A DNA stretch of 64,000 nucleotides from Ketogulonicigenium vulgare WSH-001 (GCF_000223375.1 NC_017386.1:124001-188000), one strand, 5' to 3'; shown: positions 15,884 to 25,760, counted from the first letter of the stretch. Translations and numbers: made by a program. Notes: generated by a model from the sequence alone, not told the origin.

Positions 15884-16144
15884 ACGTCCATAGACATCTA
15901 AAACGACGAAAGCCGATAAGCCGCACCGCATCATTTTGATCGCTTATGCGACAATCCGATATAATTCCAACATTCTTCAACACGCGTGCGGGGCATAAAC
16001 CTAAAACTGCGAAGGGCCTTGCGCATGATCTCCTGCATGAAGTGCCCATAATATAGTCATCACAGCCGATCCGCCGCCATTCAGATAAATCTGTTACAAT
16101 CGCCCGCTATCGCGGCCCGGTCCTTTTAGAAACCGGAGCATATG
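15884..16144. other. intergenic region between lipoprotein B and phnD
   Basis: Nothing coding is supported here; an 81-codon minus-strand frame (15804-16049) overlaps the conserved leader and is rejected. The right end carries CTGTTAC at 16091-16097 preceded by AAAT, which matches only the second half of a Pho box. GGAG at 16135-16138 is the ribosome site of phnD. Confidence 0.5.
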
Positions 16145-17095
16145 ATGGCCAACCGTTTCCTCGCCGCCGCCGCAACGCTTGTGCTGATGTCAGCCTTGCC
16201 CGCCCATGCCTTTCAACTTGATGCGCGCTATACCGACGCCGACGGCGATATGGTTGCCGATATCCCGACCGATCCGGCGCAATTGGTCGATCCTGAAACG
16301 CTGATCTTCGCCTATACACCTGTCGAGGACCCTTCGGTCTATATCGATGTCTGGGCGGAATTTCTGGATCACCTTTCCAGCGTCACCGGCAAGCCAGTTG
16401 AATTCTTCCCCGTGCAATCCAATGCCGCCCAATACGAGGCCCTGCGCGCGGGCCGTCTGCATATCGCGGGCGTGAACACCGGCGGCAATCCGATCGCTGT
16501 CGCCTGTTTGGGTTTCCGCCCCTTCGCCATGATGGCGCGCGAGGATGGCACCTTCGGCTACGAGATGGAAATCATCACCCATCCGAACTCCGGCATCACC
16601 GAGATTGGCGATCTGGCAGGCCGCCAACTGGCGTTTACGTCCGAGACCTCGAACTCGGGTTTCAAGGCGCCGCAAGCGCTGCTGGAATCGGAATTCGCGA
16701 TGGTGGCGGGCACCGATTACACACCGGCATTCTCGGGCGCGCATGACAATTCGATCCTGGGCGTCGCCAATGCCGATTACGATGCGGCGGCTGTCGCAAA
16801 CTCGGTGCTGAAACGCATGATCGCACGTGATGTGGTCTCGGCCGATGCGCTGACGACGATCTATACCTCGGCCACCTTCCCGACCACCGGCTATGGCGTT
16901 GCCCATAACCTGACGCCCGAACTGCAAGACAGCATCGCCGAGGCGTTCTTCAGCTTTGACTGGGCGGGCACTGCGCTGGAAGCCGAGTTTGCCGCGCAGG
17001 GCGAGTCGAAATTCGTGCCCATCACCTTTGCCGCAGACTGGGCCGTTGTGCGCCAGATCGATGCAGCGATGGGCGTTGAATACACCTGCAACTGA
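16145..17095 (+). CDS. phnD: PhnD-type phosphonate/phosphite ABC transporter substrate-binding protein
   Basis: The 316-residue periplasmic receptor has a signal peptide (ANRFLAAAATLVLMSALPAHA) and PhnD-family features: LIFAYTPVEDPSVYIDVW after the leader, then YEALRAGRLHIAGVNTGG and the ligand-site region TSETSNSGFKAPQALL. It delivers a phosphonate, phosphite or related oxyanion to PhnC-PhnE. ATG 16145 gives 6 bases spacing from GGAG; an ATG one codon upstream is possible. A stable hairpin separates it from phnC. The window holds no C-P lyase or phosphite dehydrogenase, so the ligand stays open. Confidence 0.9.
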   Translation: MANRFLAAAATLVLMSALPAHAFQLDARYTDADGDMVADIPTDPAQLVDPETLIFAYTPVEDPSVYIDVWAEFLDHLSSVTGKPVEFFPVQSNAAQYEALRAGRLHIAGVNTGGNPIAVACLGFRPFAMMAREDGTFGYEMEIITHPNSGITEIGDLAGRQLAFTSETSNSGFKAPQALLESEFAMVAGTDYTPAFSGAHDNSILGVANADYDAAAVANSVLKRMIARDVVSADALTTIYTSATFPTTGYGVAHNLTPELQDSIAEAFFSFDWAGTALEAEFAAQGESKFVPITFAADWAVVRQIDAAMGVEYTCN

Positions 17096-17113
17096 TCGCA
17101 GCCGATCATCAGC

Positions 17114-17140
17114 GGGGCGGGGCGATCAACGCCTCGCCCC
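17114..17140 (+). promoter_or_regulatory. intercistronic stem-loop between phnD and phnC
   Basis: GGGGCGGGGCG (17114-17124) pairs with CGCCTCGCCCC (17130-17140) over 11 positions with one G-T wobble and a 5-base loop, followed by TTTGC. It probably ends part of the transcripts, so that phnD is made in excess over the ATPase and permeases. Confidence 0.65.
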
Positions 17141-17168
17141 TTTGCTTACCCCATGAAAGGGCCCGGAA

Positions 17169-17993
17169 ATGCTGGATGTCACGAGATTATCCAAAACCTA
17201 TCGCACCGGCGATCAGGCCCTTAGCGATGTGTCGTTCTCGCTACCGCAGGGGCAGGTCGTCGGGCTGATCGGGCCGTCTGGCGCGGGAAAATCGACGCTG
17301 ATCCGTTGCATCAACCGTCTGGTTGCGCCAACGACTGGTTCCGTCAAGCTGAACGGGATCGAGCTGACCACCCTGAATGCCCGCGATCTGCGCAAAGCGC
17401 GCCGCCGCATCGGCATGATCTTTCAGGAATATGCGCTGGTCGAACGGCTGAGCGTGATGGAAAACGTGTTGTCGGGCCGCTTGGGCTATGTGCCGTTCTG
17501 GCGCAGCTTTACCCGCCGCTTTCCGGGCCATGATATCGCGCGCGCCTTTCAACTGCTGGACCGGGTGGGCCTTGCCCAACATGCCGACAAACGCGCCGAT
17601 GCGTTATCGGGCGGCCAGCGCCAACGCGTCGGCATCGCCCGCGCGCTGGAGCAGGACCCCGAGCTGCTGCTGGTGGACGAGCCGACCGCCAGCCTCGATC
17701 CGCGCACCTCGCGCCAGATCATGCGCCTGATCACCGAGATTTGCCGCGAAAGCGGTCTGCCCGCGATTGTGAACATCCATGATGTGGTGCTGGCGCAGGC
17801 CTTTACCGACCGCATCATCGGCCTGCGCGCGGGCCGCATCGTGTTCGACGGCCCGCCAAGCGCACTGTCGCATGATGTGCTGACCACGATTTATGGCGAG
17901 GAAGACTGGAACGCCATGCGCAAGGGCACCGCAGAACAACAAGATGCCGAGGCTGAGGCCGACGCCGCGATGCAAGTCTTGGCTGCCCAGTGA
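17169..17993 (+). CDS. phnC: PhnC-type phosphonate ABC transporter ATP-binding protein
   Basis: The 274-residue ABC ATPase has Walker [10 protein letters not shown] (about residues 36-44), Q-loop region [12 protein letters not shown], signature [12 protein letters not shown] and Walker [14 protein letters not shown]. The spacing [20 protein letters not shown] is characteristic of PhnC. It powers import through the two PhnE permeases that follow with overlapping ends. A GGG-rich ribosome site (AAAGGGCCCGGAA) precedes the ATG. Assignment is firm at subfamily level. Confidence 0.93.
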   Translation: MLDVTRLSKTYRTGDQALSDVSFSLPQGQVVGLIGPSGAGKSTLIRCINRLVAPTTGSVKLNGIELTTLNARDLRKARRRIGMIFQEYALVERLSVMENVLSGRLGYVPFWRSFTRRFPGHDIARAFQLLDRVGLAQHADKRADALSGGQRQRVGIARALEQDPELLLVDEPTASLDPRTSRQIMRLITEICRESGLPAIVNIHDVVLAQAFTDRIIGLRAGRIVFDGPPSALSHDVLTTIYGEEDWNAMRKGTAEQQDAEAEADAAMQVLAAQ

Positions 17994-18790
17994 ATACTTA
18001 TCCCACGCGCTGGACGCGCCCGCCTCAGATCATCCGCTCTAAATTCTGGCGCATCGCACTGATGCTGCTGGCGCTGGCCTATCTGGTGGCGGCCAGTGCC
18101 TCGATCGATGTGAACTGGACCCGCGTATCCGAGGGGCTGACCCGCGGCGCGCGCTTTGTCGGTGGATTTCTGACGCCCGATTTCACCACCCGCTGGCGCG
18201 ATATCTCGCAAGGGTTGGTGGAAAGCCTGACGATGACGCTGACCGCGACTGTGGCGGGGGTGCTGATCTCGATCCCGTTCGGCATCGGCGCGGCGCGCAA
18301 TATCTCGCCCGTCTGGGTCTATAGCTTTTGCCGCGCGGTGATTGCGCTGTCGCGTTCGCTGCAAGAGATTATCGTCGCGATCTTGCTGGTGGCGTTCTTT
18401 GGCTTTGGCGCTTTTGCAGGCTTTGTCACGCTGACCTTTGCCACCATCGGCTTTATCGGCAAGCTGCTGGCCGATGATATCGAGGAATGCGACCCCAAAC
18501 AGATCGAGGCGATCCGCGCCACCGGCGCAAGCTGGGGGCAGGTGGTGCATTACGCCGTCCAGCCCCAAGTGATGCCGCGCATGATCGGCCTGTCGGTCTA
18601 TCGCCTTGATATCAACTTTCGCGAAAGCGCCGTCATCGGCATCGTCGGCGCGGGCGGCATTGGCGGCACGCTGGACACTGCCATGTCGCGCTATGATTAC
18701 AGCAGTGCAGGGGCGATCTTGTTGATCATCATCGCCATTGTGATGCTGTCGGAATATGCATCCAGCCGGATGCGGGGATGGCTGAAATGA
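17990..18790 (+). CDS. phnE1: PhnE-type phosphonate ABC transporter permease 1
   Basis: The 266-residue permease has about six membrane segments and the PhnE EAA loop [20 protein letters not shown], ending VVGAGGIG-like at the next helix ([10 protein letters not shown]). It starts with GTG overlapping the phnC stop by 4 bp and its stop overlaps the next permease start, so translation is coupled. Two PhnE genes in tandem are common in this family, forming a heterodimeric channel. Confidence 0.92.
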   Translation: MNTYPTRWTRPPQIIRSKFWRIALMLLALAYLVAASASIDVNWTRVSEGLTRGARFVGGFLTPDFTTRWRDISQGLVESLTMTLTATVAGVLISIPFGIGAARNISPVWVYSFCRAVIALSRSLQEIIVAILLVAFFGFGAFAGFVTLTFATIGFIGKLLADDIEECDPKQIEAIRATGASWGQVVHYAVQPQVMPRMIGLSVYRLDINFRESAVIGIVGAGGIGGTLDTAMSRYDYSSAGAILLIIIAIVMLSEYASSRMRGWLK

Positions 18791-19587
18791 GCGGTCAAAT
18801 GATCTGGCACCACCGCAGCCCCCGCGCGCGCCTTGCCCTTTGGGCCGGATGGCTGGCGCTGGTCGCGCTGTTCGTCTGGTGTTGGGAGGTGATGACCCAG
18901 CGCACGATCTGGGCCTTTGTCTGGGACGCGCCGCGCGCGGCCAGCGATATCGCCAGCCGCGCCTGGCCGCCACGCTGGAGCTATATGGAACAGCTATGGC
19001 TGCCGCTGTGGGACACGCTGAATATCGCGACGCTCGGGACATTGATCGGCACGATTCTGGCGGTGCCGCTGGCCTTTCTGGCCGCCAGCAACACCACCCC
19101 ATCCAAAATGATCGCGCGGCCCATTGCGCTGTTTGTGATCGTCGCCTCGCGCTCGATCAATTCGGTGATCTGGGCGCTGCTGCTGGTCTCGATCCTTGGG
19201 CCGGGCCTCTTGGCGGGGATCATCGCCATCGCCTTTCGCTCGGTCGGCTTTGTTGGCAAGCTGCTGTATGAGGCGATCGAGGAAACCGATGCGTCGCAGG
19301 TCGAGGCGGTGATCGCCACCGGCGCCACGCCCGCACAGGTCTTGCATTATGGCATCTGGCCGCAAGTGCTGCCCGGCTTCATCGGCATTTCGGTGTTCCG
19401 CTGGGATATCAATATCCGCGAAAGCACGATCCTGGGGCTAGTGGGCGCGGGCGGCATCGGGATGAACCTGCAATCCAGCCTGAACATGTTGGCATGGCCC
19501 CAAGTGCTGCTGATCGTCATCGTCATCCTTGCAACGGTCATTGTCAGCGAGGGGATATCCTCGCGCGTGCGCAAGGCGCTCATCTAA
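18787..19587 (+). CDS. phnE2: PhnE-type phosphonate ABC transporter permease 2
   Basis: The 266-residue second permease has the same EAA loop (EAVIATGATPAQVLHYGIWP) and LGLVGAGGIGMNL. It is clearly a diverged copy of the first and would pair with it. The ATG at 18787 forms the usual ATGA overlap with the stop of phnE1; an ATG three codons upstream (18778) is an alternative. It is the last gene of the operon. The 224 bp to kup contain no further gene. Confidence 0.9.
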   Translation: MSGQMIWHHRSPRARLALWAGWLALVALFVWCWEVMTQRTIWAFVWDAPRAASDIASRAWPPRWSYMEQLWLPLWDTLNIATLGTLIGTILAVPLAFLAASNTTPSKMIARPIALFVIVASRSINSVIWALLLVSILGPGLLAGIIAIAFRSVGFVGKLLYEAIEETDASQVEAVIATGATPAQVLHYGIWPQVLPGFIGISVFRWDINIRESTILGLVGAGGIGMNLQSSLNMLAWPQVLLIVIVILATVIVSEGISSRVRKALI

Positions 19588-19811
19588 TCCTCGGGCGGGG
19601 CCATCGTCATGAACCGCGCGACGGCGCGGACATCATCGGGCGATGAGTGGTAAAAAGCGGGGGCGGTTGTTGCATGAGAGGGCGATCAGAATGCGGAAGC
19701 GGCGATAAGTCCACAATCTTTACGAAATCCTTATTTCTTCGCCGCAGATCCGCATAGCATTCTTATGCGGCAGTCATCATCTGGAACAGGACGATGCAAA
19801 AGGATCAGACC

Positions 19812-21695
19812 ATGGCAGAGGCACCTTCCCCCGCGCGCACCGCGCTTGCGGGGCTGACGATCGGCGCGCTGGGGGTTGTCTATGGCGATATCGGCACCTC
19901 GCCGCTTTATGCCTTTCGCGAGGCGATGTTGGCCAGCGGTGCGACCCCTACAGATGTGCCCGCCGCCAGCGTGCTGGGTGTGCTGTCGCTGATCATCTGG
20001 ACGCTGATGATTATCGTCTCGGCGAAATATGTCGTGATCTTGCTGCGGGCCGATAACGAGGGCGAGGGCGGCACATTATCCCTGCTGGCGCTGGCCGCCC
20101 GCGCGATGCGCCGCCCGCATCTGGTGGTGCTGGTGCTGGGTATCTGCGGCGCGGCGCTGTTTTACGGCGATGCGCTGATCACGCCTGCCGTCTCGGTGCT
20201 ATCCGCTGTCGAGGGGATCAAACTGATCGCGCCCGCCACCGCCCCCTTGGTCGAGGTCATCGCCCTGACCATCATCATCGCCCTTTTTGCCATCCAAAAG
20301 CACGGAACCGAGGCTGTCGCCCGCTTTTTCGGCCCGATCATGCTGGTCTGGTTCGCGGCACTGGCGGCGGGCGGTCTGTGGCAGATCGCAGGCACGCCCG
20401 CTGTGTTGGCCGCCCTGAACCCGCTGCATGCGCTGACGTTTTTGGTCACACATCAGGGCGTCGCCCTCGCCGTCCTTGGCGCAACAGTGCTGGCCGTGAC
20501 CGGGGCCGAGGCGCTTTATGCCGATATGGGCCATTTCGGCCGCGCGCCCATTCGCCTCGGCTGGTTCTGGATGACATTTCCCGCGCTGGTGCTGAACTAT
20601 ATGGGGCAGGGTGCAGTGCTGCTGACAACACCCGCCGCACTCGAGAACCCGTTTTACCTCGGTTTTCCCGATTGGGCGCTGGTGCCGATTGTTGTGCTGG
20701 CGACGCTGGCGACAATCATCGCATCCCAGGCAGTGATTACCGGCGCTTTTTCCCTGACGCGGCAGGCGGTGCAATTGCGCCTGTTGCCACGTATGCGGAT
20801 TTTCCACACCTCGGCCGCGCATGAAGGCCAGATCTACATTCCGGTTGTGAACCTGTTGCTATGTATTGGCGTTTTGGCCTTGGTCATCGGATTTCGCAGC
20901 TCCTCTGCGCTGGCCTCGGCCTATGGGATTGCGGTGACGGGCACGATGGTGGTGACCTCGATCCTGGCGCTGATCGTCATTCATAAGCATTGGGGCTGGT
21001 CGCGTCCAAAGGCGGCGGCGCTGATGCTGCCGTTTCTGGCGATCGACCTGCTGTTCTTTGGCTCGAACCTGATGAAAGTCTTTGACGGCGGCTATGTCCC
21101 GCTGCTGCTGTCCGCCGCGCTCTTGCTCGTCATGCTGACGTGGCGGCGCGGCACCAACCTGCTGACCGTCAAGGATCACGAGGCCGAGCTGTCGCTGGAT
21201 CGCCTGATTACCCAAGTCTCGGGCAGCAACCTCGCCAGCGTACCGGGCACTGCCGTGTTCCTGACAGCCACGCCGGATATCGCCCCCAGCGCGCTGCTGC
21301 ACAGCCTGAAACATTTCCGCGCTCTGCATGCGCAAAACTGGATCGTCACGATCCATACTGCAAATGTGCCACGCATCAGCGCGCAGGATCGCTTGCACCT
21401 TACGCCCACGGCTGACCCGCGTTTTCAGCGGATCATCCTGTCCTTTGGCTATGCCGAGGTGCCGGATGTGCCCCAAGCCTTGCTGCTGCTGCGCCCGCAT
21501 GGATTGAAATTCGATATCATGTCGACATCCTTCATCCTGTCGCGACGCAGCCTGCGCCGATCCGTGCGCTCAGACCTGCCGGGCTGGCAAGCGCGCATGT
21601 TCATTTTCCTGTCGCGCAATGCCACAGCCGCCTCGGATTATTTCCGCATTCCGGCGGGCCGCGTCGTCGAACTGGGCGTGCAGATGAACCTGTAA
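19812..21695 (+). CDS. kup: Kup-type K+:H+ symporter
   Basis: The 627-residue potassium uptake protein carries the family signature GALGVVYGDIGTSPLYAFRE near the N-terminus, about 12 membrane segments, and a cytosolic C-terminal domain of around 180 residues (ending DYFRIPAGRVVELGVQMNL). Kup imports K+ with protons and matters at low pH or osmotic stress. The ATG at 19812 is chosen because AAGGA lies 7 bases upstream; an ATG at 19794 has poor spacing. It is monocistronic and followed by a possible terminator. Confidence 0.95.
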   Translation: MAEAPSPARTALAGLTIGALGVVYGDIGTSPLYAFREAMLASGATPTDVPAASVLGVLSLIIWTLMIIVSAKYVVILLRADNEGEGGTLSLLALAARAMRRPHLVVLVLGICGAALFYGDALITPAVSVLSAVEGIKLIAPATAPLVEVIALTIIIALFAIQKHGTEAVARFFGPIMLVWFAALAAGGLWQIAGTPAVLAALNPLHALTFLVTHQGVALAVLGATVLAVTGAEALYADMGHFGRAPIRLGWFWMTFPALVLNYMGQGAVLLTTPAALENPFYLGFPDWALVPIVVLATLATIIASQAVITGAFSLTRQAVQLRLLPRMRIFHTSAAHEGQIYIPVVNLLLCIGVLALVIGFRSSSALASAYGIAVTGTMVVTSILALIVIHKHWGWSRPKAAALMLPFLAIDLLFFGSNLMKVFDGGYVPLLLSAALLLVMLTWRRGTNLLTVKDHEAELSLDRLITQVSGSNLASVPGTAVFLTATPDIAPSALLHSLKHFRALHAQNWIVTIHTANVPRISAQDRLHLTPTADPRFQRIILSFGYAEVPDVPQALLLLRPHGLKFDIMSTSFILSRRSLRRSVRSDLPGWQARMFIFLSRNATAASDYFRIPAGRVVELGVQMNL

Positions 21696-21722
21696 TCGCC
21701 GCACAGATTACATAACAAACAT

Positions 21723-21759
21723 TACGCGAATAGAATGACGCTTCATGCATATTCGCGTA
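21723..21759 (+). terminator. possible terminator or operator after kup
   Basis: TACGCGAATA (21723-21732) and TATTCGCGTA (21750-21759) are perfect 10-bp inverted arms 17 bases apart, with TTTTC directly after, 28 bp behind the kup stop. The long loop makes a protein-binding palindrome for the iron operon downstream an alternative reading. Confidence 0.5.
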
Positions 21760-21929
21760 TTTTCAAATGAAACAACGGGATTGCGTGCAGAAAATGGGCA
21801 ACTCACACGTCCATTGGGGCATTCACGGCCGATAGCGCAATCACTGCGCTTTCGCCATTGCAATACCCTATTAAAATAGTAAGAAAACCTTGCAGCCCGC
21901 AAAATGGCGCTGCCTCATATATCATTCCT

Positions 21930-22967
21930 ATGACCTTTTCTTCGCCTGCCGATGGATCGCGCGCGATGCGTGCACCTATGCCTTTTATCTTGCTGGTCGT
22001 CATTTTCGCCGCCCTTTTGATCGCGATCTGTGGGCTGAGCGTGATGCTCGGGCCGCGCACCATCGCCCCCGCTGATATAGTGGCGGCCTTTCGCGCCAAT
22101 GATGGCGGTGCGGATCACACGACGGTGCTGTCGCTGCGGGTACCGCGCACGGTGATTGGCGTGATGGCCGGCATGGCGCTGGGGATTTCAGGCGCGCTGT
22201 TGCAGGCGATGACGCGCAACCCGCTGGCCGATACCGGAGTCTTGGGCATCAATGCAGGCGCGGCTTTTGCCATGGTGCTGGGGATCGCGTTTTTTGGCGT
22301 GACCTCCGCAAGCGGCCTCGTCTGGTTTTCCTTCATCGGCACAGGCGTCACGGCACTTGGCGTCTATAGCATTGCCGCATCAGGGAAATTTGGCGCAACC
22401 CCGCTGCGACTGATCTTGGCGGGCGTGGCGCTGGGGGCGTTGATCCGCGGCCTGACGGCGGCGCTGGTGCTGACCAATCCGGTGATCTTCGACCAGATGC
22501 TCAGTTGGGATGTCGGCACGCTGGCGTTGATCGGCGGCGGGCGGATCACTGTCGTCCTGCCCTTTATTCTGACCGGCCTGATCCTTGCGGCGTCCCTCGC
22601 CCCGGCGCTGCAGATCCTGAGCCTTGGCGATCAAAGCGCCAAAGCTTTGGGCGCAAGCCTGATCCGCACCCGCGCGCTGACCCTGCTGGCGGTGATCCTG
22701 CTGACCGGAGCGGCCACCGCCGCCTGCGGGCCGATCGGCTTTCTGGGCCTGATGGCGCCACAGATGGCGCGCGCGATCTGCGGTGCGCACCAGCCGCGGA
22801 TTATGGCACTGACGGTATTGATCGCCCCGGCGATCCTGCTGGGCGCTGATCTGATGGGGCGCATGGTGATGCGCCCCGGCGACATTGATGTGGGGATCGT
22901 CATGGCGATTTTGGGCGCGCCGATGCTGATCTATGTGGTGATGCGCCGCAAGGTCGCCGCGCTATGA
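21930..22967 (+). CDS. FecCD-family iron-siderophore ABC permease 1
   Basis: The 345-residue permease has around nine to ten membrane segments. Family motifs include LRVPRTVIGVMAGMALGISGALLQ-type text (seen in part as RVPRTVIGVMAG), MTRNPLADTGVLGINAGAA and GPIGFLGLMAPQMAR near the end. It forms half of the channel for a ferric siderophore or similar chelate with the next gene. The start is uncertain: ATG 21930 gives a short polar leader; ATG 21966 or 21978 would also begin just before the first helix. It heads a four-gene iron-type operon in AT-rich upstream DNA. Confidence 0.88.
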   Translation: MTFSSPADGSRAMRAPMPFILLVVIFAALLIAICGLSVMLGPRTIAPADIVAAFRANDGGADHTTVLSLRVPRTVIGVMAGMALGISGALLQAMTRNPLADTGVLGINAGAAFAMVLGIAFFGVTSASGLVWFSFIGTGVTALGVYSIAASGKFGATPLRLILAGVALGALIRGLTAALVLTNPVIFDQMLSWDVGTLALIGGGRITVVLPFILTGLILAASLAPALQILSLGDQSAKALGASLIRTRALTLLAVILLTGAATAACGPIGFLGLMAPQMARAICGAHQPRIMALTVLIAPAILLGADLMGRMVMRPGDIDVGIVMAILGAPMLIYVVMRRKVAAL

Positions 22968-24004
22968 CACCGCTGTTTCGCGCCCCCCGTTTCGCCCTGC
23001 GCCGCGCCGGTATCAGCATGATTATCGACGCGCGCGTTGTGATCCTGTCGCTGGTGCTTGCCGCCCTCGCAATCGGGCTGTTCCTGATCAGCCTCTCGAG
23101 CGGGCGGATCGCCTATTCCTTTGCCGAAGTGCTGAACGTGCTGGGCGGCGGCGGTGATCGCCGCAGCCAGATGGTCATATTGGAATGGCGCCTGCCCCGT
23201 GCCGTCGCTGCGCTGATCCTGGGCGCGCTGCTGGGGCTGTCGGGCGCGATCTTTCAGTCGGTGACGCGTAACCCTTTGGGCAGCCCTGATATTGTCGGCT
23301 TTGACGCGGGTGCCTACAGCGGCGCACTGGTGGCGATGGTGCTGCTGTCGGGGGGGTGGGTGACGCTGGCGGTTTCGGCCATGGCGGGCGGATTGTTGAC
23401 CGGCGTGCTGATCTATCTGCTCGCATGGCGGCGCGGCACCACCGGCTTTCACCTGATCGTCATCGGCATCGGGGTCAGCGCCATGTTGACAGCTGTCAAC
23501 CAATGGGTGCTGCTGGCCCTGCCCGTGCAAACCGCCATGGCGGCGGGCGTCTGGGCGAGCGGATCGCTGGCGCGCACGCAGGCGGATCAAGCGGTGTTCG
23601 CACTGATCGCCGGACTGCTGCTGATCGCCCTCACCTTGCTGTTTTCACGCCGGATGCGCCTGCTGGAAATGGGCGACGCGCGCGCCGCCGCGCTTGGCAT
23701 TTCGGTCGAGCGCTCGAAACTGCTGCTGATGGTGCTGGCTGTGGCCGCCATGGCGATCAGTACTTCGGTTGCGGGGCCGATCCCGTTTGTCGCACTGGCC
23801 GCGCCGCAAATGGCGCGGCTGCTGACCCGCGCGGCGGGCACGACATTGCTGGGGTCGATGGCGACCGGATCGGCGCTGCTGGTCGGGGCGGATTACATCG
23901 CCCAGCATATCATCGCCCCCGCGCAGGTGCCGGTCGGCATTGTCACCCTCGCCATAGGCGGCGGGTATTTCCTATGGCTTTTGATCCGCGAGGCACGCAA
24001 ATGA
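22964..24004 (+). CDS. FecCD-family iron-siderophore ABC permease 2
   Basis: The 346-residue paralogous permease has WRLPRAVAALILGALLGLSG, VTRNPLGSPDIVGFDAGA and GPIPFVALAAPQMARLL. Its ATG overlaps the previous stop (ATGA), and its own stop overlaps the ATPase start. Together the two permeases give the heterodimeric channel typical of catecholate or hydroxamate siderophore importers. The specific iron chelate cannot be told from sequence. Confidence 0.92.
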   Translation: MTPLFRAPRFALRRAGISMIIDARVVILSLVLAALAIGLFLISLSSGRIAYSFAEVLNVLGGGGDRRSQMVILEWRLPRAVAALILGALLGLSGAIFQSVTRNPLGSPDIVGFDAGAYSGALVAMVLLSGGWVTLAVSAMAGGLLTGVLIYLLAWRRGTTGFHLIVIGIGVSAMLTAVNQWVLLALPVQTAMAAGVWASGSLARTQADQAVFALIAGLLLIALTLLFSRRMRLLEMGDARAAALGISVERSKLLLMVLAVAAMAISTSVAGPIPFVALAAPQMARLLTRAAGTTLLGSMATGSALLVGADYIAQHIIAPAQVPVGIVTLAIGGGYFLWLLIREARK

Positions 24005-24801
24005 CGCTGCAAGCTGAAGATATCCGCCTGACGCGCGGCAGCAATATCGTGCTGGACGGGCTGACAACGCGCATTCCGCAAGGCGCGTTCACCGCGATTG
24101 TCGGGCCCAATGGCTGCGGAAAATCGACACTGCTGCTGACCTTGTCGCGCATTCTGGCCCCCAGCCACGGCCAAGTTGTGCTGGATGGCAAGGCCATCGC
24201 GCGGATGCCCGCCCGCGATCTGGCGCGCCAGATCGGGCTGATGCCGCAAACCTCGACCGCGCCCGATGGCATGACCGTGGCCGAGCTGGTCGCCTGCGGC
24301 CGTTTCCCCCATCAAGGCCCGCTGCGCCAATGGTCGCCCAAGGACGAACAGGCCGTGCGCCGCGCGCTGAATGCGACGGGCCTGACCGATCTGGCCACGC
24401 GCCACGTCAATGAACTGTCCGGCGGCCAGCGGCAACGCGTTTGGGTGGCGCTGGTGCTGGCGCAAGAAACCCCGCATGTGCTGCTGGACGAGCCCACGAG
24501 TTTCCTCGACATCACCCATCAGATGGAGCTGATGATCCTGCTGGAACGGCTGAACCAGCACAACGGCCAGACCGTTGTCGCCGTGCTGCATGATCTGAAC
24601 CAGGCCTGCCGCTTTGCCACCCATATGATCGCCATGCGCAAGGGCCGGATCATCGCCGAGGGCCGCCCCGCCGATGTGGTGACGCGGCAGATGGTGGCCG
24701 ATGTTTACGGCCTTGATGCTTTGATTATCAGCGACCCCGTCTCTGGCACGCCCATGATCGTGCCACGCGGCGGCAGCCTTGACACCTCCTCCCCCTCCTA
24801 A
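24001..24801 (+). CDS. iron-siderophore ABC transporter ATP-binding protein (FecE/FepC-like)
   Basis: The 266-residue ATPase has Walker A GPNGCGKST (about residues 36-44), the family segment GRFPHQGPLRQWSPKD, signature [13 protein letters not shown] and Walker B VLLDEPTSFLDI, all in the form seen in FecE/FepC. The ATG at 24001 overlaps the permease stop by 4 bp; the long upstream in-frame extension is an out-of-frame reading of the permease and is rejected. It is third in the four-gene operon. Confidence 0.93.
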   Translation: MTLQAEDIRLTRGSNIVLDGLTTRIPQGAFTAIVGPNGCGKSTLLLTLSRILAPSHGQVVLDGKAIARMPARDLARQIGLMPQTSTAPDGMTVAELVACGRFPHQGPLRQWSPKDEQAVRRALNATGLTDLATRHVNELSGGQRQRVWVALVLAQETPHVLLDEPTSFLDITHQMELMILLERLNQHNGQTVVAVLHDLNQACRFATHMIAMRKGRIIAEGRPADVVTRQMVADVYGLDALIISDPVSGTPMIVPRGGSLDTSSPS

Positions 24802-24813
24802 AGGACATCTCCC

Positions 24814-25728
24814 ATGCCCAGCTTTACGCTGACCGCGCTTTGCGCCCTTGCCTTTGCCTGCACGGCGGGCGTTGCACTTGCACAAGACACCCGCCAAGTC
24901 ACGGATACCAAAGGCGAAGTCACCGTTCCGGCCCAGCCGCAGCGCGTCGTTGTGACCGATGGCGATTCCATTTTGCAGCCCGCCGTGGCACTGGGTTTAC
25001 CGATTGTCGGTGCCTCGCGACCGGCGTTCACGGGCGGTTTCGCGCAGGCGATCGAAGCGCTGCTGCCCGCTGATCTGGGCTATATCGGCAGCACCGATGA
25101 ACCCAATTACGAAGAGGTCCTGCTGCTCGACCCCGATCTGATCCTGATGTCGGATGACGACGTGCCCGATGAGGATGGCATGTATGCGCGGTTCAGCGAT
25201 ATCGCCCCGACCGTCATGATCCACCAAGAACAGACCCTGTGGAAACAGGCCCTGCTGGACATCGCCACCGTCACCGGGCGCATGGCCGAGGCCGAGGCGC
25301 TGCTGGCCCGTTACGAGGCCCGTCTGGCCGAAGTGCGCGCCGTAATCGGGGACGCGGCAATCACCGCCAGCGTCGTGCGCGTGCGCAGCGACCATGTCCG
25401 CTATATGGCGCAGGACAGCTCGTACATCTGGGATATTCTGAAAGAGCTGGGCTTCCAAGCGCCTGATACCCAAGAGAAATCCAGCGACAGCGCATTCGTG
25501 CGCGTCAGTCTGGAAACACTGGAAGTGCTGGATGCGGATTTTATCATGGTGCTAGAGGACAATGGCGCGATGGGTGACACCGGCTATACCGCACAGCTGA
25601 AAACACTGGCCGCCTATCAGAACCTGCAGGGCGATCTGATCTATCTGCCCTCTGCCGAATATCTGTTCGGCAATATCCTGACCGCGTTCGAACTGCTGGA
25701 CCTGCTAGAGGCGCATTTCAAGGCCTAA
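24814..25728 (+). CDS. periplasmic iron-siderophore-binding protein (FecB/FhuD-like)
   Basis: The 304-residue protein has a signal peptide (MPSFTLTALCALAFACTAGVALA) and the class III binding-protein layout: PQRVVVTDGDSILQPAVALG, then EEVLLLDPDLILMSDDD, a long connecting helix and a second lobe. It presents a ferric siderophore to the two FecCD permeases. AAGGA stands 8 bases before the ATG. It is the last gene of the operon, followed by a strong bidirectional terminator. No TonB-dependent receptor gene is in the window, so the outer-membrane partner lies elsewhere. Confidence 0.9.
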   Translation: MPSFTLTALCALAFACTAGVALAQDTRQVTDTKGEVTVPAQPQRVVVTDGDSILQPAVALGLPIVGASRPAFTGGFAQAIEALLPADLGYIGSTDEPNYEEVLLLDPDLILMSDDDVPDEDGMYARFSDIAPTVMIHQEQTLWKQALLDIATVTGRMAEAEALLARYEARLAEVRAVIGDAAITASVVRVRSDHVRYMAQDSSYIWDILKELGFQAPDTQEKSSDSAFVRVSLETLEVLDADFIMVLEDNGAMGDTGYTAQLKTLAAYQNLQGDLIYLPSAEYLFGNILTAFELLDLLEAHFKA

Positions 25729-25735
25729 GGGTTGC

Positions 25736-25760
25736 GCGTCCCCGCGCGCGGCGGGGACGC
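25736..25760. terminator. bidirectional terminator between iron operon and oxidase gene
   Basis: GCGTCCCCGC (25736-25745) and GCGGGGACGC (25751-25760) make a perfect 10-bp stem with a 5-base loop in the 37-bp gap between convergent genes. Confidence 0.8.

Noticed and set aside
15804..16049. An 81-codon minus-strand frame upstream of lipoprotein B
   Set aside because: It overlaps the leader that is conserved between the two lipoprotein genes, has many Cys and Arg residues, and no ribosome site.
16080..16097. A possible Pho box before phnD
   Set aside because: Only the second half (CTGTTAC) and the AAAT spacer match; the first half matches at three of seven positions, so it is not listed as a site.
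17891..19102. A 403-codon minus-strand frame over phnE1
   Set aside because: The sense strand encodes clear PhnE permeases with coupled starts; the antisense product is a low-quality Arg/Ala/Asp-rich sequence.
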